Source: Mycobacterium sp. SM1 (GTDB lineage Bacteria; Actinomycetota; Actinomycetes; Mycobacteriales; Mycobacteriaceae). From it: DNA of 64,000 nucleotides. Where the stretch lies: assembly GCF_018361265.1 (NCBI RefSeq), contig NZ_JAFLNH010000004.1, forward strand, positions 248,001 to 312,000, written 5' to 3'. Numbering within the stretch: position 1 is the stretch's first letter; every line of letters starts with the position of its first letter. Positions 24,341 through 33,505 of this stretch are shown here, piece after piece. The position numbers were made by a program, and so were the translations under genes. The notes beneath the pieces are model-generated. The model had not been told where the DNA came from, made no database searches, and saw only the letters and a list, made by a program, of their open reading frames with translations.

Positions 24341-25582
24341 TTACGTTGTGGTCGGCCGCGTGCGTGTAGGCGTAGCCGTCACTGTGACCGTAGGTGTTGA
24401 AGCCGGGACGATAGACGGCGGTGGCGCGGCCACTGGAGCCGAGGTTCCGGTTGGCGGGGTAGTGGTTGCGTGATTCTCCCGCTCGACCACGTAGAGGGTC
24501 GCACCAACGGCGGCGAACACCACCACCGCTATCGCCGCCCCGACGAGGATTGGGCGACGCCGCCTGCGCTGCTTCTTTGCCACGGCTGGCTCGGTGCCCG
24601 ATGGCGGGCTTTCCTCAGGGCGCGGCGGGGACTTCGTGGTCGTCGACGGTGGTTTCGCGCTGTGTCGTTCCGCCTGCGCGGATCCCGCGGTGCGGGCGGC
24701 GACGGTGACGCCAGCCTCGGTGGGACGATCACTTTCCGCGTCGCCGGCGGCCCGCTCACTGAGCTTGGTGGCAAAGTCGCAGCACCGGTCGAACCGGTCG
24801 GCGGGGTCCTTGGCCAACGCTATTGACAACACCTGAGCGAGGTACGCCAACTCCGGGCGCCGATCACTGAGCTTTGGCAGTGCTGCGTTGAGGTGTTGGC
24901 TGATGACTGCCACTGGGTTGGAATGCTGATACGGCGGTGCGCCCGTGAGGAGATGAAACGCGGTGGCGGCCAGCGCGTACTGGTCCGCGCGCCCGTCGAT
25001 GTCCGCGCCCATCAACTGCTCAGGTGCGGCGTAGGCCACCGTTCCCACGGTGAAATTGGTCGCGGTAAGTCCACTAATGTCAGCGAGTGGTCGCGCAATG
25101 CCGAAGTCGGCCAGCAGGATTCGTCGCTTACCGTCCTCAGGCTCGGTGAGCAAGATGTTGGCGGGCTTGACATCGCGATGCAACAGGCCACGGTGGTGGG
25201 CGTAGTCGAGCGCGTCAGCGACGGCGGTGACGATGGCGCACACGTCGCTTATCGGCGTCCCGGCCGGGTAGTGGTTTTTGACCAGTTGCGCGGCGTCGGT
25301 GCCCTCGACGTAGTCCATCGAGATCCACAGGTGGCCCTCGAACTCGCCGCGGTCATGCACCCCGACAATGTTCGGGTGCCATAGTGTCGCGGCCAGGTCG
25401 GCTTCGCGGTGAAACCTCTCGCGGAAGTCAGTGTCCGCTGTTACCGCCTCGGAGATGACTTTTAGCGCGTCGCGCCGCGGCAACCTGGGGTGCTGAGCAA
25501 GATAGACGTCGGCCATCCCGCCAGAACCGAGTAGCCGCAGGATTGTATACCCCGCGATGGTCGTGCCAACCGCCACTGACAT
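24341..25582 (-). CDS. Transmembrane serine/threonine protein kinase (PknF-like)
   Basis: The kinase domain (residues 12-275) has GSGGMADVY (glycine loop), K41, H135-R-D137 with KPAN, and D159-F-G161, so all catalytic residues are present. A Pro/Thr-rich juxtamembrane region precedes one membrane segment at about 345-366. A short Thr/Pro-rich outside tail then ends at a TAA. In related mycobacterial kinases an extracytoplasmic sensor domain follows the membrane helix. Here it is cut off and lies in frame beyond the stop (24065-24340). The kinase could still signal from the membrane but would lack its sensor. Confidence 0.9.
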   Translation of the reverse strand: MSVAVGTTIAGYTILRLLGSGGMADVYLAQHPRLPRRDALKVISEAVTADTDFRERFHREADLAATLWHPNIVGVHDRGEFEGHLWISMDYVEGTDAAQLVKNHYPAGTPISDVCAIVTAVADALDYAHHRGLLHRDVKPANILLTEPEDGKRRILLADFGIARPLADISGLTATNFTVGTVAYAAPEQLMGADIDGRADQYALAATAFHLLTGAPPYQHSNPVAVISQHLNAALPKLSDRRPELAYLAQVLSIALAKDPADRFDRCCDFATKLSERAAGDAESDRPTEAGVTVAARTAGSAQAERHSAKPPSTTTKSPPRPEESPPSGTEPAVAKKQRRRRRPILVGAAIAVVVFAAVGATLYVVERENHATTTPPTGTSAPVAAPPPSIVPASTPTVTVTATPTRTRPTTT

Positions 25583-25928
25583 GGGCGAATACTACCGCCG
25601 TGGCACGCGACCGTGGGCTACTAACCGACCCCACCACACCGTGAGGCAGTCCGGCACCCACAACATCCACACGAGCCGACTATCAAGCCTCCAAGATCTC
25701 AACCGAACCCCGAGCGAAACACCAATCGAAAGGCATGCCACCTATATCCGGGACTTTGGGCGACACGCCGTAGGCTGTCACGATTATCGGGAAAAGTGCC
25801 AACTAAACCTGGAACGGACAACCCGAAGCTTGCGGCCAAGAATTCGGTCATCTATGCCAACTGTGAGTTGAGCGTTATCGGCACCGAATTAAGGTTATTA
25901 ACAGACCTGACTACGGTACTATAGTGCT
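25583..25928. other. Intergenic region between kinase and RelBE genes
   Basis: No gene is visible. It contains the kinase promoter region, the repeat at 25828-25853 shared with the IS605 left end, and the relBE promoter at its right edge. Base composition drops noticeably in AT content contrast with its surroundings: runs such as GAATTAAGGTTATTAACAG are AT-rich for this genome. Confidence 0.5.
25828..25853. repeat. 26-bp copy of the IS605 left-end sequence
   Basis: These 26 bases are identical, in inverted orientation, to 10395-10420 at the left end of the IS605 element. A 14-bp core (AAGAATTCGGTCAT, 25838-25851) recurs at 26512-26525 on the same strand. No transposase gene accompanies this copy, so it may be a solo end left by a related element. 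Confidence 0.8.
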
Positions 25929-25929
25929 A
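25917..25929 (+). promoter_or_regulatory. relBE promoter and probable autoregulatory operator
   Basis: TACTAT (25917-25922) matches a mycobacterial -10 box and lies seven bases before the ATG at 25929, so the transcript would start at or next to the ATG and be leaderless. The 8-bp palindrome ACTATAGT (25918-25925) overlaps the -10 and is a natural operator for the antitoxin. No Shine-Dalgarno sequence precedes the gene. Confidence 0.55.
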
Positions 25930-26210
25930 TGCGAGTCATACCTGTTACTCAAGTCAAGGCCAAGATCAACGAGTACATCGAGGCGGTACGCGACACCCGC
26001 GACCAGATCACCATCACCAAAAACGGAGCGCCCGCCGCAGTCCTGATCGGCGTCGAGGAATGGGAATCCATTCAGGAGACGTTGCATTGGCTGTCCCAGC
26101 CTGGTGTCGTGGAGTCGGTACGACAGTCCGAGGCCGACGTCGCAGCCGGTCGGACCTACGGCGAAGATGAGATCCGAGCCGAGTACCAGGTCCCGCGGCG
26201 GTCACGCTGA
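25929..26210 (+). CDS. relB: Type II antitoxin, Phd/YefM fold (RelB-like)
   Basis: The 93-residue protein starts MRVIPVTQVKAKINEYIEAV. It shows the Phd/YefM N-terminal DNA-binding fold (ITITKNGAPAAVLIGVEEWESIQETL), then a C-terminal segment expected to wrap the toxin (VRQSEADVAAGRTYGEDEI). It resembles M. tuberculosis RelB (Rv1247c) from memory. It neutralises the RelE-like ribonuclease encoded immediately downstream and should repress its own promoter with the toxin as co-repressor. Confidence 0.9.
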   Translation: MRVIPVTQVKAKINEYIEAVRDTRDQITITKNGAPAAVLIGVEEWESIQETLHWLSQPGVVESVRQSEADVAAGRTYGEDEIRAEYQVPRRSR

Positions 26211-26211
26211 G

Positions 26212-26499
26212 GTGGCCGACTCGGATCGTATGTACACGACCCGGTTCACGGCCTCAGCCAAACGCGACCTCGACAAGGTACCGCGGCGAATCCTCGCAGC
26301 AGTGATCGAATTCGCCTTCGGCGACCTCGCTCGCGAACCGCGCCGGGTTGGCAAGCCGCTCCGCGGCGAGCTCGCCGGCTACCACAGCGCCCGCCGCGGC
26401 CCCTACCGCCTCCTCTACCGCATCGACGAAGAGGCACAGACGATCTGGGTTCACCGCGTCGACCACCGCGCCGACATCTACCGGCGCCGTTGCAAGTGA
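26212..26499 (+). CDS. relE: Type II toxin, RelE family mRNA interferase
   Basis: The 95-residue toxin matches RelE/ParE-type proteins: TRFTASAKRDLDKVPRR at the N-terminus, LAREPRRVGKPLRGELAGYHSARRGPYRLLYRID in the core and VHRVDHRADIYRR at the end. The basic and aromatic residues of the RelE active surface are present. The GTG at 26212 starts one base after the antitoxin stop; the ATG at 26230 is an alternative. RelE toxins cleave mRNA in the ribosomal A-site and arrest growth. The pair stands alone among mobile elements. Confidence 0.9.
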   Translation: MADSDRMYTTRFTASAKRDLDKVPRRILAAVIEFAFGDLAREPRRVGKPLRGELAGYHSARRGPYRLLYRIDEEAQTIWVHRVDHRADIYRRRCK

Positions 26500-26511
26500 G
26501 TGATCGTTAGT

Positions 26512-26525
26512 AAGAATTCGGTCAT
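26512..26525. repeat. 14-bp repeat (AAGAATTCGGTCAT) downstream of RelBE
   Basis: This is identical to 25838-25851 upstream of the toxin-antitoxin pair and to the core of the IS605 left end. The two copies flank RelBE as direct repeats 660 bp apart. The similarity to the IS605 end stops after 14 bases on this side. Confidence 0.75.
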
Positions 26526-26549
26526 GATGTGCGAGCGTAAGCGGGCTTT

Positions 26550-27845
26550 GTGGCGTGGTCGAGGCGATTCCGGGCGCGTCGCCGGCGCCATTCTCTCGGA
26601 TCGGCGCTGGTGTTCTTCGACTACCTCGCTGAGCACCACCCCGAGGTGACCCGGCTGCAGGAGATCGAACGGACCCGCCATATTGAGCCGTATCTGGCGT
26701 GGGCGCGGGCCCGGCCGTGGCGCGGCAAGAACCGCCAGCGCCGCACCATCGGCGTGGTCGCGTTCCACCAAGACGTGGTCGACCTGCGCTGCTTCTTCGA
26801 AGACATCGCCGGCTGGAGCTGGCCGTCGGCCCCGCCGCGGCGGCTGCTGTTCTACGCCGACATCCCACGCACCCCCGACGCGCTGCCCCGAGCCCTGACC
26901 CCAGACGTCGACCGGGCGCTGACGACGGCCGTCGCCAACCTCGATGACGCACTCGTGCGTACCGGCCTGCTGCTGCTACGCGCCACCGGCATGCGCCTCG
27001 GCGAACTGCTCGACCTGGAACTGGACTGCCTGCTGGACTTCGCCGGGCATGGCACCTGGCTGCGAGTGCCGGTCGGCAAGGGCAACTCCGAACCCATGGT
27101 GCCGCTGGAGCCGGACACCGTGCAGGTGATCGATGCCTGGATCGCCCAACGGGGCCGCCAGCGTGCGCTGCCTCACCCCCGCGGCGGCCGGCTAACTGAG
27201 TTCTTATTCCTCGAACACGGCCGTCGGCCAACGTCATTGCGGCTGCGCAAGGGCCTGCTCGATGCCGTCGCCGCCGCCGGGCTGTGCGGCCGCGACGGGC
27301 AGCTGCTGCACGTCACCCCACACCAGCTGCGGCACACCTTCGGCACCAGCCTGATCAACGGCGGTATCGGGTTACCCGCGCTGATGGCGCTCATGGGCCA
27401 CGTCACCCCGGAGATGACGTTGCGCTACGCCAAGCTCACCACCCCGACCATCCGCAGTGCCTACCAGGCGGCGATGGACAAGGTCCGCGCCGGTCAACTG
27501 CTGCCACTGACCGCCGTCAACGCCGCACCGCCAGTACCTGACAAGGTCGCCTGGCTGCACGCCGAGATGCTCAAAACCCGGCTCGCGCACGGCTTTTGCG
27601 CCCGGCCCAAAGCCGCCGGGCCTTGCCCCTACGCCAACATCTGCGAACAGTGCGACTTCTTCGTCCCCGACCCAGCGGCCACCACGACGATCAGCGCGCA
27701 ACTCGACGACATCCGCGCCCTGCAAGCCGATGCCCACGCCCGCGGCTGGGACGACGAGGCCGCCCGGCATCAGCGCGTCGCGGCCAATCTCGATCAACAC
27801 CTCCAACGACTACGCCGCCATCACTCGACCGATCTGCCTTCTTGA
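26550..27845 (+). CDS. Tyrosine recombinase, probably N-terminally truncated (Tn554 TnpB-like)
   Basis: The catalytic domain has the tyrosine-recombinase residues: Arg in RATGMRLGELLDLELD, H-x-x-R in TPHQLRHTFGT, and the nucleophile in TPEMTLRYAKLT. A C-terminal cysteine cluster (FCARPKAAGPCPYANICEQCDFF) is typical of the large recombinases of Tn554-type transposons. The core-binding domain is short and the start (GTG at 26550) lacks a clear ribosome-binding site, so a longer N-terminus was probably lost. The usual tnpA and tnpC partners are absent, making this a remnant of such a transposon. Confidence 0.75.
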   Translation: MAWSRRFRARRRRHSLGSALVFFDYLAEHHPEVTRLQEIERTRHIEPYLAWARARPWRGKNRQRRTIGVVAFHQDVVDLRCFFEDIAGWSWPSAPPRRLLFYADIPRTPDALPRALTPDVDRALTTAVANLDDALVRTGLLLLRATGMRLGELLDLELDCLLDFAGHGTWLRVPVGKGNSEPMVPLEPDTVQVIDAWIAQRGRQRALPHPRGGRLTEFLFLEHGRRPTSLRLRKGLLDAVAAAGLCGRDGQLLHVTPHQLRHTFGTSLINGGIGLPALMALMGHVTPEMTLRYAKLTTPTIRSAYQAAMDKVRAGQLLPLTAVNAAPPVPDKVAWLHAEMLKTRLAHGFCARPKAAGPCPYANICEQCDFFVPDPAATTTISAQLDDIRALQADAHARGWDDEAARHQRVAANLDQHLQRLRRHHSTDLPS

Positions 27846-27872
27846 CTCCGGCCGCGAGGGCCGGTTAATTCT

Positions 27873-28687
27873 GGCGCGATGCACCAGACACCGCTGGCGC
27901 AGCGCGGCACCTATGGTGCGCTCCACCGCGCCGATCAACCCGGGTGCGCCGTCGCTGATCACCAGCAGCGGGCAGGCCAGCCCGCGCTCGCCGAGCCCGC
28001 GCAAAAACCCCTCCCAGGCATCCCCGGACTCGCTGCAGGCGGCCTCCAGCCCGACGAACACCGGTTTGCCGTCGGTGTCGATGCCCCACGCCGCGAGCAC
28101 CGGCTCGGCCGAGGCGTTGGCGTGGTACGTGAAATGGCTGCCGTCCAAAAACAGGTAGTCCAGCTCCACCTCGTCGAGGCGCCGACGGCTCCAGGACTCG
28201 AACTGGGTCTTGATGTCCTCACAGACCCGCGACACCGTCGACTTCGACACCGCCGCGCCCTCGCCGAGCGCCTCGACCAAGGTGGCCTCCACGTCGCGGG
28301 TCGACAACCCGCGCACGAACCCGGCGATCACCAGCGACTCCAGCGCGTTGGTCTTGGTCACCCCCGTGCCGAACAACTGGCTGGCGAACCGCTCGGTGGT
28401 GCCGCGCACCTTCGGCCGGTGCAGCGTGATCGGGCCGGCGGTCGTTTTGACCGTGGTCGGGCAATACCCGTTACGCATCCCAGCCCGCGGATCCTCGCTG
28501 GTAGCGGCCCGCTGGTAGCGATCCCGGCCCAAAAACGCGCTCACCTCGGCCTCCAACGCGCACTGCAGCAGTAGCTGCGCGCCCAACTGGGCCACCCGCT
28601 CGACTGCACGCGAAAATCCTCACCACCGGCGAACACCCCATCAATCTCTGCCTGCAACCGCTGCGCAGGCGATATCCTCTTCGACAC
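27873..28687 (-). pseudogene. IS256-family transposase remnant
   Basis: From a GTG at 28687 the reading runs SKRISPAQRLQAEIDGVFAGGEDFRV, then the frame shifts by one base near 28605. It continues as VAQLGAQLLLQCALEAEVSAFLGRDRY through YLFLDGSHF and LLVISDGAPG, the first two Asp motifs of Mutator-type transposases. It breaks off after RQRCLVHRAR near 27873, where the recombinase element begins. The final third with the catalytic Glu is missing. The outer end, around 28730-28755 (GGTGCGGACGTAGG read inwards), looks like its terminal repeat. Confidence 0.85.
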
Positions 28688-28928
28688 GGACGTGGGTTCC
28701 TTTCCTCAGACTTCCCGTCTTGGAGGGAACCTACGTCCGCACCCTTTTACACCGCCGCAGGGACACGACCCCGCCCGCATCGCTGGGCCTGTCCGGGTGG
28801 TGTTGGCACGTACTCGCCTGTCCACATTGACCAGGGTGTTTCGTCCGTTTTGTCCGGCACGTACCGGGCTGCGCTCGCCTGTCTTGGCCCACTGGTGGCC
28901 CGCTGGCCCGAACACTGTGCGTCGTCTC

Positions 28929-29894
28929 TCAGCGCGGACCGGGCGGCAGCGGTGGCCAGTCGCTTTCACCTACAGTCGCCCCACCATCCCCGCCGACGGT
29001 GATGAGCCTCCAACCGCTAGTCCCGTAGTCGGCACGCTCCAGCCGTGCGGCCGCGAGACGCGGGCGTTGGACACTTCGCCCGTCCGGCCCGTAGCGTCCC
29101 CAGGTTCCTTCGACGTGCCGCCACAGCCAATACTCCTTCGACTTGCCGATGTACTCGGCAAGGTCGATGCGAACCTTCCTGACGCCGATGACTTGTTCCC
29201 AGAACCATCCGAAGAACTCGCGGACCTTGGTCGAGTAGGCCGCGACGACGGGCAGGAACTCGATGTCACCGTCATGGGACTCGATGTACCTGCGCGAGGC
29301 CCCCTTCCAGCCGCTCCACTTGAGCAGTTCCGCGCGGTCCACGAGCACCTGATTACCCTGCTCCAAAGGCCTGCCGCTAGACCGGCGCTTTGTCGTGCCC
29401 ACGCGAACTGGCGGGATTGAGTAGTGCAAGGAGAAGTTGCGCAGATCGATCAGGAACTTGATCGAGTCGTCACCGAACGCCTCCGTGACCTTCGGCTCCC
29501 AGACGCGGACTTCCCACGTTGTCCGCCTGTCGGTATCGCTGTCTGGCGCGTGTCGCTCCGGCCACAGCTTCCGGTGCACCATTCGCTGGACATCCCGCAG
29601 CGTCGCCAGCGAGGCCAGGTAGTTGTGCAGCAGGCGGTTCGCCTCCACGTCGAAGCCATCGGGAAGCTCGCTGACGTGAACACTGGTGCCGACGAACTTC
29701 GTCAGGTGCTTCATCAGCTCCTCGGTGTTCCCGCTGAACACCTGTGATGCGCGGTTCAGGGACTCAAACCACTCGTGGTAGACCTTGCCGGGCAGCGCGG
29801 CCAGATGGGACTCGCGCATGTCGACCTCGGTTCCGAACGGGGACCGATAGCTGGTGGTGGTCGCGTCGTTGTCGCCGCTGTCATCCTCGGTCAT
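28929..29894 (-). CDS. Orphan HEPN-like protein, function unknown
   Basis: The ATG at 29894 (MTEDDSGDNDATT) opens a 321-residue protein that is largely helical between residues 30 and 165. It contains IDLRNFSLHYS with R152-N-x-x-x-H157, the R-x4-H pattern (with a polar residue after Arg) of HEPN ribonuclease domains. The C-terminal half is rich in aromatic and charged residues (FFGWFWEQVIG, YIGKSKEYWLWRHVEGTW). No nucleotidyltransferase partner is adjacent. It lies between an IS256 and an IS1380 remnant, so it was likely acquired. HEPN proteins often act in abortive defence or toxin-antitoxin systems, but that is inference here. Confidence 0.6.
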   Translation of the reverse strand: MTEDDSGDNDATTTSYRSPFGTEVDMRESHLAALPGKVYHEWFESLNRASQVFSGNTEELMKHLTKFVGTSVHVSELPDGFDVEANRLLHNYLASLATLRDVQRMVHRKLWPERHAPDSDTDRRTTWEVRVWEPKVTEAFGDDSIKFLIDLRNFSLHYSIPPVRVGTTKRRSSGRPLEQGNQVLVDRAELLKWSGWKGASRRYIESHDGDIEFLPVVAAYSTKVREFFGWFWEQVIGVRKVRIDLAEYIGKSKEYWLWRHVEGTWGRYGPDGRSVQRPRLAAARLERADYGTSGWRLITVGGDGGATVGESDWPPLPPGPR

Positions 29895-29939
29895 AGACCG
29901 AAGCGTACGAGGTATCCACGACAACGAGGTCACCTGAAG

Positions 29940-30584
29940 CGAGCCAGTCCCCGCGTCACCCACCGACCTGCACAGTACAAGCCGGTCGCGGCCGTGATCC
30001 ACGCGCTGGCCATCGACCCGCACACCGTATGGGCCCCGGCAAAAGGGCAGGAGACCGACAAGGGCAGCCAGATCGCCGAGACCACCACCACGGTGCTGGG
30101 ACGGCGTGTGCGGCTGATCGTGCGCCGCCAACCCAAACAGCCCGGTGAGCAGCTGGCCTTCGATGACCTGGATGGCTGGCGGCTGCACGCGATCATCACC
30201 AACGTGCCCGCCGAGCGGCTCAGCGCCGCCGAGGTCGAGGCGCATCACCGGCTGCGCGGCGGCATCCCCGAAGACACCATCCGGGCGCTCAAAAACGACT
30301 TGGGGATGATCCACGCCCCGGCGCGATCGTTCTTCGGTAACTGGCTGTACTGGCAGGCCGCCGCGCTGGCCCACAACATCGGGTGCTGGTTGCGCGCCCT
30401 GGCGTTGCCCCGCGCGGTGCGTCGAGCGCGGGGAAAACGACTACGCCTGGCATTTCTCAACGTCGCCGCCCGGCTGGTGCGTCACGGCCGACGCCTGCAC
30501 CTGCGTTTTGCTGCCGCCTACCCCCACGTGGAGGCGTTCGCCACCGCGCTACCACACATCCGGGCGCTACCGGCCTTCGGTTGA
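29940..30584 (+). pseudogene. IS1380-family transposase, C-terminal remnant
   Basis: The translation from about 29940 shows a transposase C-terminus: HAIITNVPAERLSAAEVEAHHRLRGGIPEDTIRALKNDLGM followed by FFGNWLYWQAAALAHNIGCWLRALALP. This matches the Glu-containing helix and downstream region of IS1380-type enzymes. The N-terminal half is absent: the frame runs back into the promoter region of the HEPN-like gene, which abuts the break. It therefore marks the right edge of the inserted HEPN fragment. Confidence 0.8.
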
Positions 30585-30963
30585 CCGCCGCGAACCGGCC
30601 CGTCAACGCACACCTCGCACCCCATCTCCACCCTCCACCGCCACACCGCGATCGACCTATCCCTAAAACCGGTCACCACAGCCCCGCGGCCGTGCCCACC
30701 CCCAATTACGCCATCACCCAACAGCTTCCAACCCCCATCAGCGCATCCCAACAGCGCAGCCACCACCGCCCCGGCCACCGAAAACAAGATCATCACAGGC
30801 CGGCTGAAAAACCAGGGTCAGAGCGCACAAAATTACCTCGGCGGCTATCCCAGCAATCTGCCGCGGCCACGACCCATCCCTGCCTTCATTCGGGCGACAG
30901 CGTCATCGAGTTCGACGTCAACCAGGGGCCGCATCGCATGATCTTCAGCGAGGAGTCCCACTA
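30585..30963. other. Intergenic stretch, no gene seen
   Basis: About 380 bp of Pro/His/Ser-rich spurious frames with no ribosome-binding sites. It probably contains the degraded right end of the IS1380 element. Its right boundary at 30964 is the sharp start of the 732-bp duplication. Confidence 0.5.
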
Positions 30964-31163
30964 AGTTTAGCGGCGGGAACCGCCGCGCGGATCTGGTCGA
31001 TCGCCGCCTCACCCTTGCTGCGATTGCGGATCGCCATCACAACGTCGGCGCCGGCCGCGGCCAGCCGACGCGCCAACCCGAACCCGAGGCCGCTGTTGGC
31101 TCCGGTGACGACCGCCAACTTTCCAGACAGATTGGGGACGGGGACAACGAGATTGGTGGCCAT
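30964..31163 (-). pseudogene. 5' fragment of the SDR gene (duplicate)
   Basis: It begins with the same ribosome-binding site (AAGGAG) and ATG as the intact gene at 39918. It encodes the N-terminal Rossmann segment with TGANSGLG, then leaves homology at 30964 and stops soon after. It could yield a short peptide only. Confidence 0.9.
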
Positions 31164-31239
31164 GGGTCTCACTCCTTCATGCGTAGCGGCGGAGACGGGG
31201 CTGCGGGCAACCCCGAACGCCTTGATGTCGTCGGCCACG

Positions 31240-31695
31240 TCAATCGACGGGCCCTTGCTTTGTTGCCGAAGGCTGGCAAGCGGATTCGAGCGGTATCACC
31301 GGGCCGCCGGATTGAAGCGACAACAGATGCAGGTACGTTACGAGCGAGTGTTCGCATCCGGGGGTGAACGCGACCAGGGTCTTTGGCGGAGGCGGCAGTA
31401 ATCGGATCGGGTTTAGCTCGTATGGCTTGAGCACATGTTCGTAGTTCGGGGGAGGGGGCAACGCCGGGACGATGTCTAGGCGATTCGCGATCCGATACGA
31501 GTTCGTGACCACCTGGTCGAAGGTGCTTGCGAACAGCGGATCCCCGGTGCGCGGACTGCCGTAGGTGTATACCGCCGGGTCGCTAAAGCCCGTATTGGCC
31601 GCCACGTCGAGGGCCAGCAGCGTCGCAAGGGCGCCTCCCAGGCTGTGCCCGCAAATCGTTACGGAGCTCACCGGACGGGGAAACGAAAGGTTGCT
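31240..31695 (-). pseudogene. 3' fragment of the class 3 lipase gene (duplicate)
   Basis: It encodes the C-terminal half including the nucleophile motif GHSLGGA and the stop, but lacks the start and the N-terminal half. The break at 31695 lies just upstream of the codons for SNLSFPRP. Confidence 0.9.
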
Positions 31696-32068
31696 GACAA
31701 GTCACAAAGCTACCCTCATCTATCCCAGCGGCTACCCGATTCGCCCCGCGGGTTTAGTTGAGATGTTATTTCTTGTCGCGGGGTAATCGGCAGCCGGTGT
31801 AACCAGTGACAACCAGGCTCTTCTGGAACCCGATCCCGATAGATATCCGCGCTGGACCGTAGAGCCTGACGTCGTGATCGCCTGGCTTGTCTTGCATGAC
31901 TTGGCTTTCGGTAGCATCTAATTTCGCCGCAGCCTCTTTGGCCGCCTCTAGAATTTTTGGCTCTTCTGACGCTTCCGTGGGCCGGTTGTTGATGGAAGGG
32001 GCGCACGTCGTTGTGGCTTAAGGTTTCTGGCTTGTGGAAGGTCAGGAACCAAAGGAGCCAACAACGAC

Positions 32069-33384
32069 GTGCGCAATGTGAGGCTATGGCGTGCGCTGCT
32101 GGGTGTCGACCAGCGCACCGTGATCGAAGACATCGAGTTCGAGCAGTTCGGGCAGGAAGACGCCGACGGCGACACGCTGGTGGTGGCGCGGGTGCGTCCG
32201 CGAAGTGGTGTTTCGCGCCGTTGTGGCCGCTGCGGTCGCAGGGCGCCCTGGTATGACCGGGGTGAGGGTCGGCGCCGGTGGCGGGGCCTGGATTGGGGCA
32301 CGATGCAGGTGGTGCTGGAGGCCGATGCGCCGCGGGTGAACTGCCCCGCCCATGGGCCTACGGTGGTGGCGGTGCCGTGGGCGCGCCACCATGCCGGGCA
32401 CACTTTGGCCTTTGATGACACGGTGGCCTGGCTGGCGGTGGCGTGTTCGAAAACCGCGGTGTGCGAGTTGATGCGGGTCGCCTGGCGCACCGTAGGGGCG
32501 ATCGTGGCGAGGGTGTGGGCCGACACGGAGAAGAGGATCGACCGGTTTGCGGACCTGCGCCGGATCGGCATCGATGAGATCTCCTACAAGCGTCACCACA
32601 AGTAGCTCACGGTGGTGGTTGACCACGACAGCGGCCGGCTGGTGTGGGCCGCCCCGGGCCGCGACACCGCCACCCTGCGGTGCTTCTTCGACGCCCTCGG
32701 AGCTGAGCGCTGCGCGCTGATCACCCATGTGTCCGCCGATGCGGCGGACTGGATTGCCGATGTGGTCGCCGAGCGCTGCCCGGGCGCGATCCGCTGCGCG
32801 GATCCGTTTCATGTGCTGGCCTGGGCCACCGAGGCGCTGGATGCCGAGCGGCGCCGGGCCTGGAACGACGCGCGAGCGATCGCGCGCGGCGAGGCCAAGT
32901 GGGGCCGTGGTCGGCCCAGCAGGAACACCGCGCCGCGGCCGGGTCATGAACGAGCACGGCGGCTCAAAGCCGCCCGCTATGCGCTGTGGAAAAACCCCGA
33001 AGACCTCACCGAACGCCAGAGCGCCAAACTGGCCTGGATCGCCAAGACCGACACCCGGCTCTACCGCGCGTACCTGCTCAACTGCGGCATGTGTTTTCGG
33101 TCAAAGGCCAGGACGGCAAAGACGCCCTCGACAAGTGGATCTCCTGGGCGCGGCGCTGCCGCATCCCGGTCTTCGTCGAGCTGGCCGGCCGCATCAAACG
33201 CCACCGCGAGGCCATCGACGCCGCCCTCGACCACGGCCTGTCCCAAGGATTGATCGAATCCACCAACACCAAGATCCGACTCCTGACCCGGATTGCGTTC
33301 GGATTCCGCTCCCCGGAAGCACTCATCGCCCTGGCCATGCTCGCCCTCGGCGGCCACCGCCCCACCCTGCCCGGCCGCGGCTAA
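32069..33384 (+). pseudogene. ISL3-family transposase pseudogene
   Basis: It is about 95% identical in protein to the intact copy at 22383-23726, but carries two lesions. A TAC codon has become TAG at 32603-32605 (after RHHK), and seven bases are missing near 33081, shifting the frame after AYLL. The element would now depend on transposase supplied in trans. Confidence 0.92.
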
Positions 33385-33454
33385 CACCCCTCCACCAGGG
33401 CACCCCTCGGGTTTCCCCTCTCAGACGTCGCCGATTCTGCGCTACCCGCTCGTC

Positions 33455-33505
33455 GGTGTCCATGTCGTTCCGCCTCGCTGCGCTCGGGGGCTCCACATGG
33501 ACACC
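33455..33505. other. Large hairpin inside the ISL3 right end
   Basis: GGTGTCCATGT (33455-33465) and ACATGGACACC (33495-33505) are perfectly complementary, with a 29-base GC-rich loop that has further self-complementarity. The same hairpin is conserved in the remnant at 20156-20339. It lies downstream of the transposase gene and inside the terminal repeat. Confidence 0.85.

Larger units (their letters stand above)
30964..31695. repeat. 732-bp direct duplication of the SDR/lipase junction
   Basis: This block is colinear with 39719-40450 at a constant offset of 8755 bp, without gaps. I saw only a few differences (for example near 31260, 31322 and 31574). It covers the first 67 codons of the SDR gene, the spacer and the last 150 or so codons of the lipase gene. 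Both ends are abrupt and carry no terminal repeats. Confidence 0.95.

Noticed and set aside
27845..28755. Intact IS256 insertion sequence
   Set aside because: The transposase lacks its C-terminal third and has a frameshift near 28605.
33455..33505. Intrinsic terminator
   Set aside because: The loop is 29 bases and no T-run follows; it is conserved as part of the ISL3 tail.
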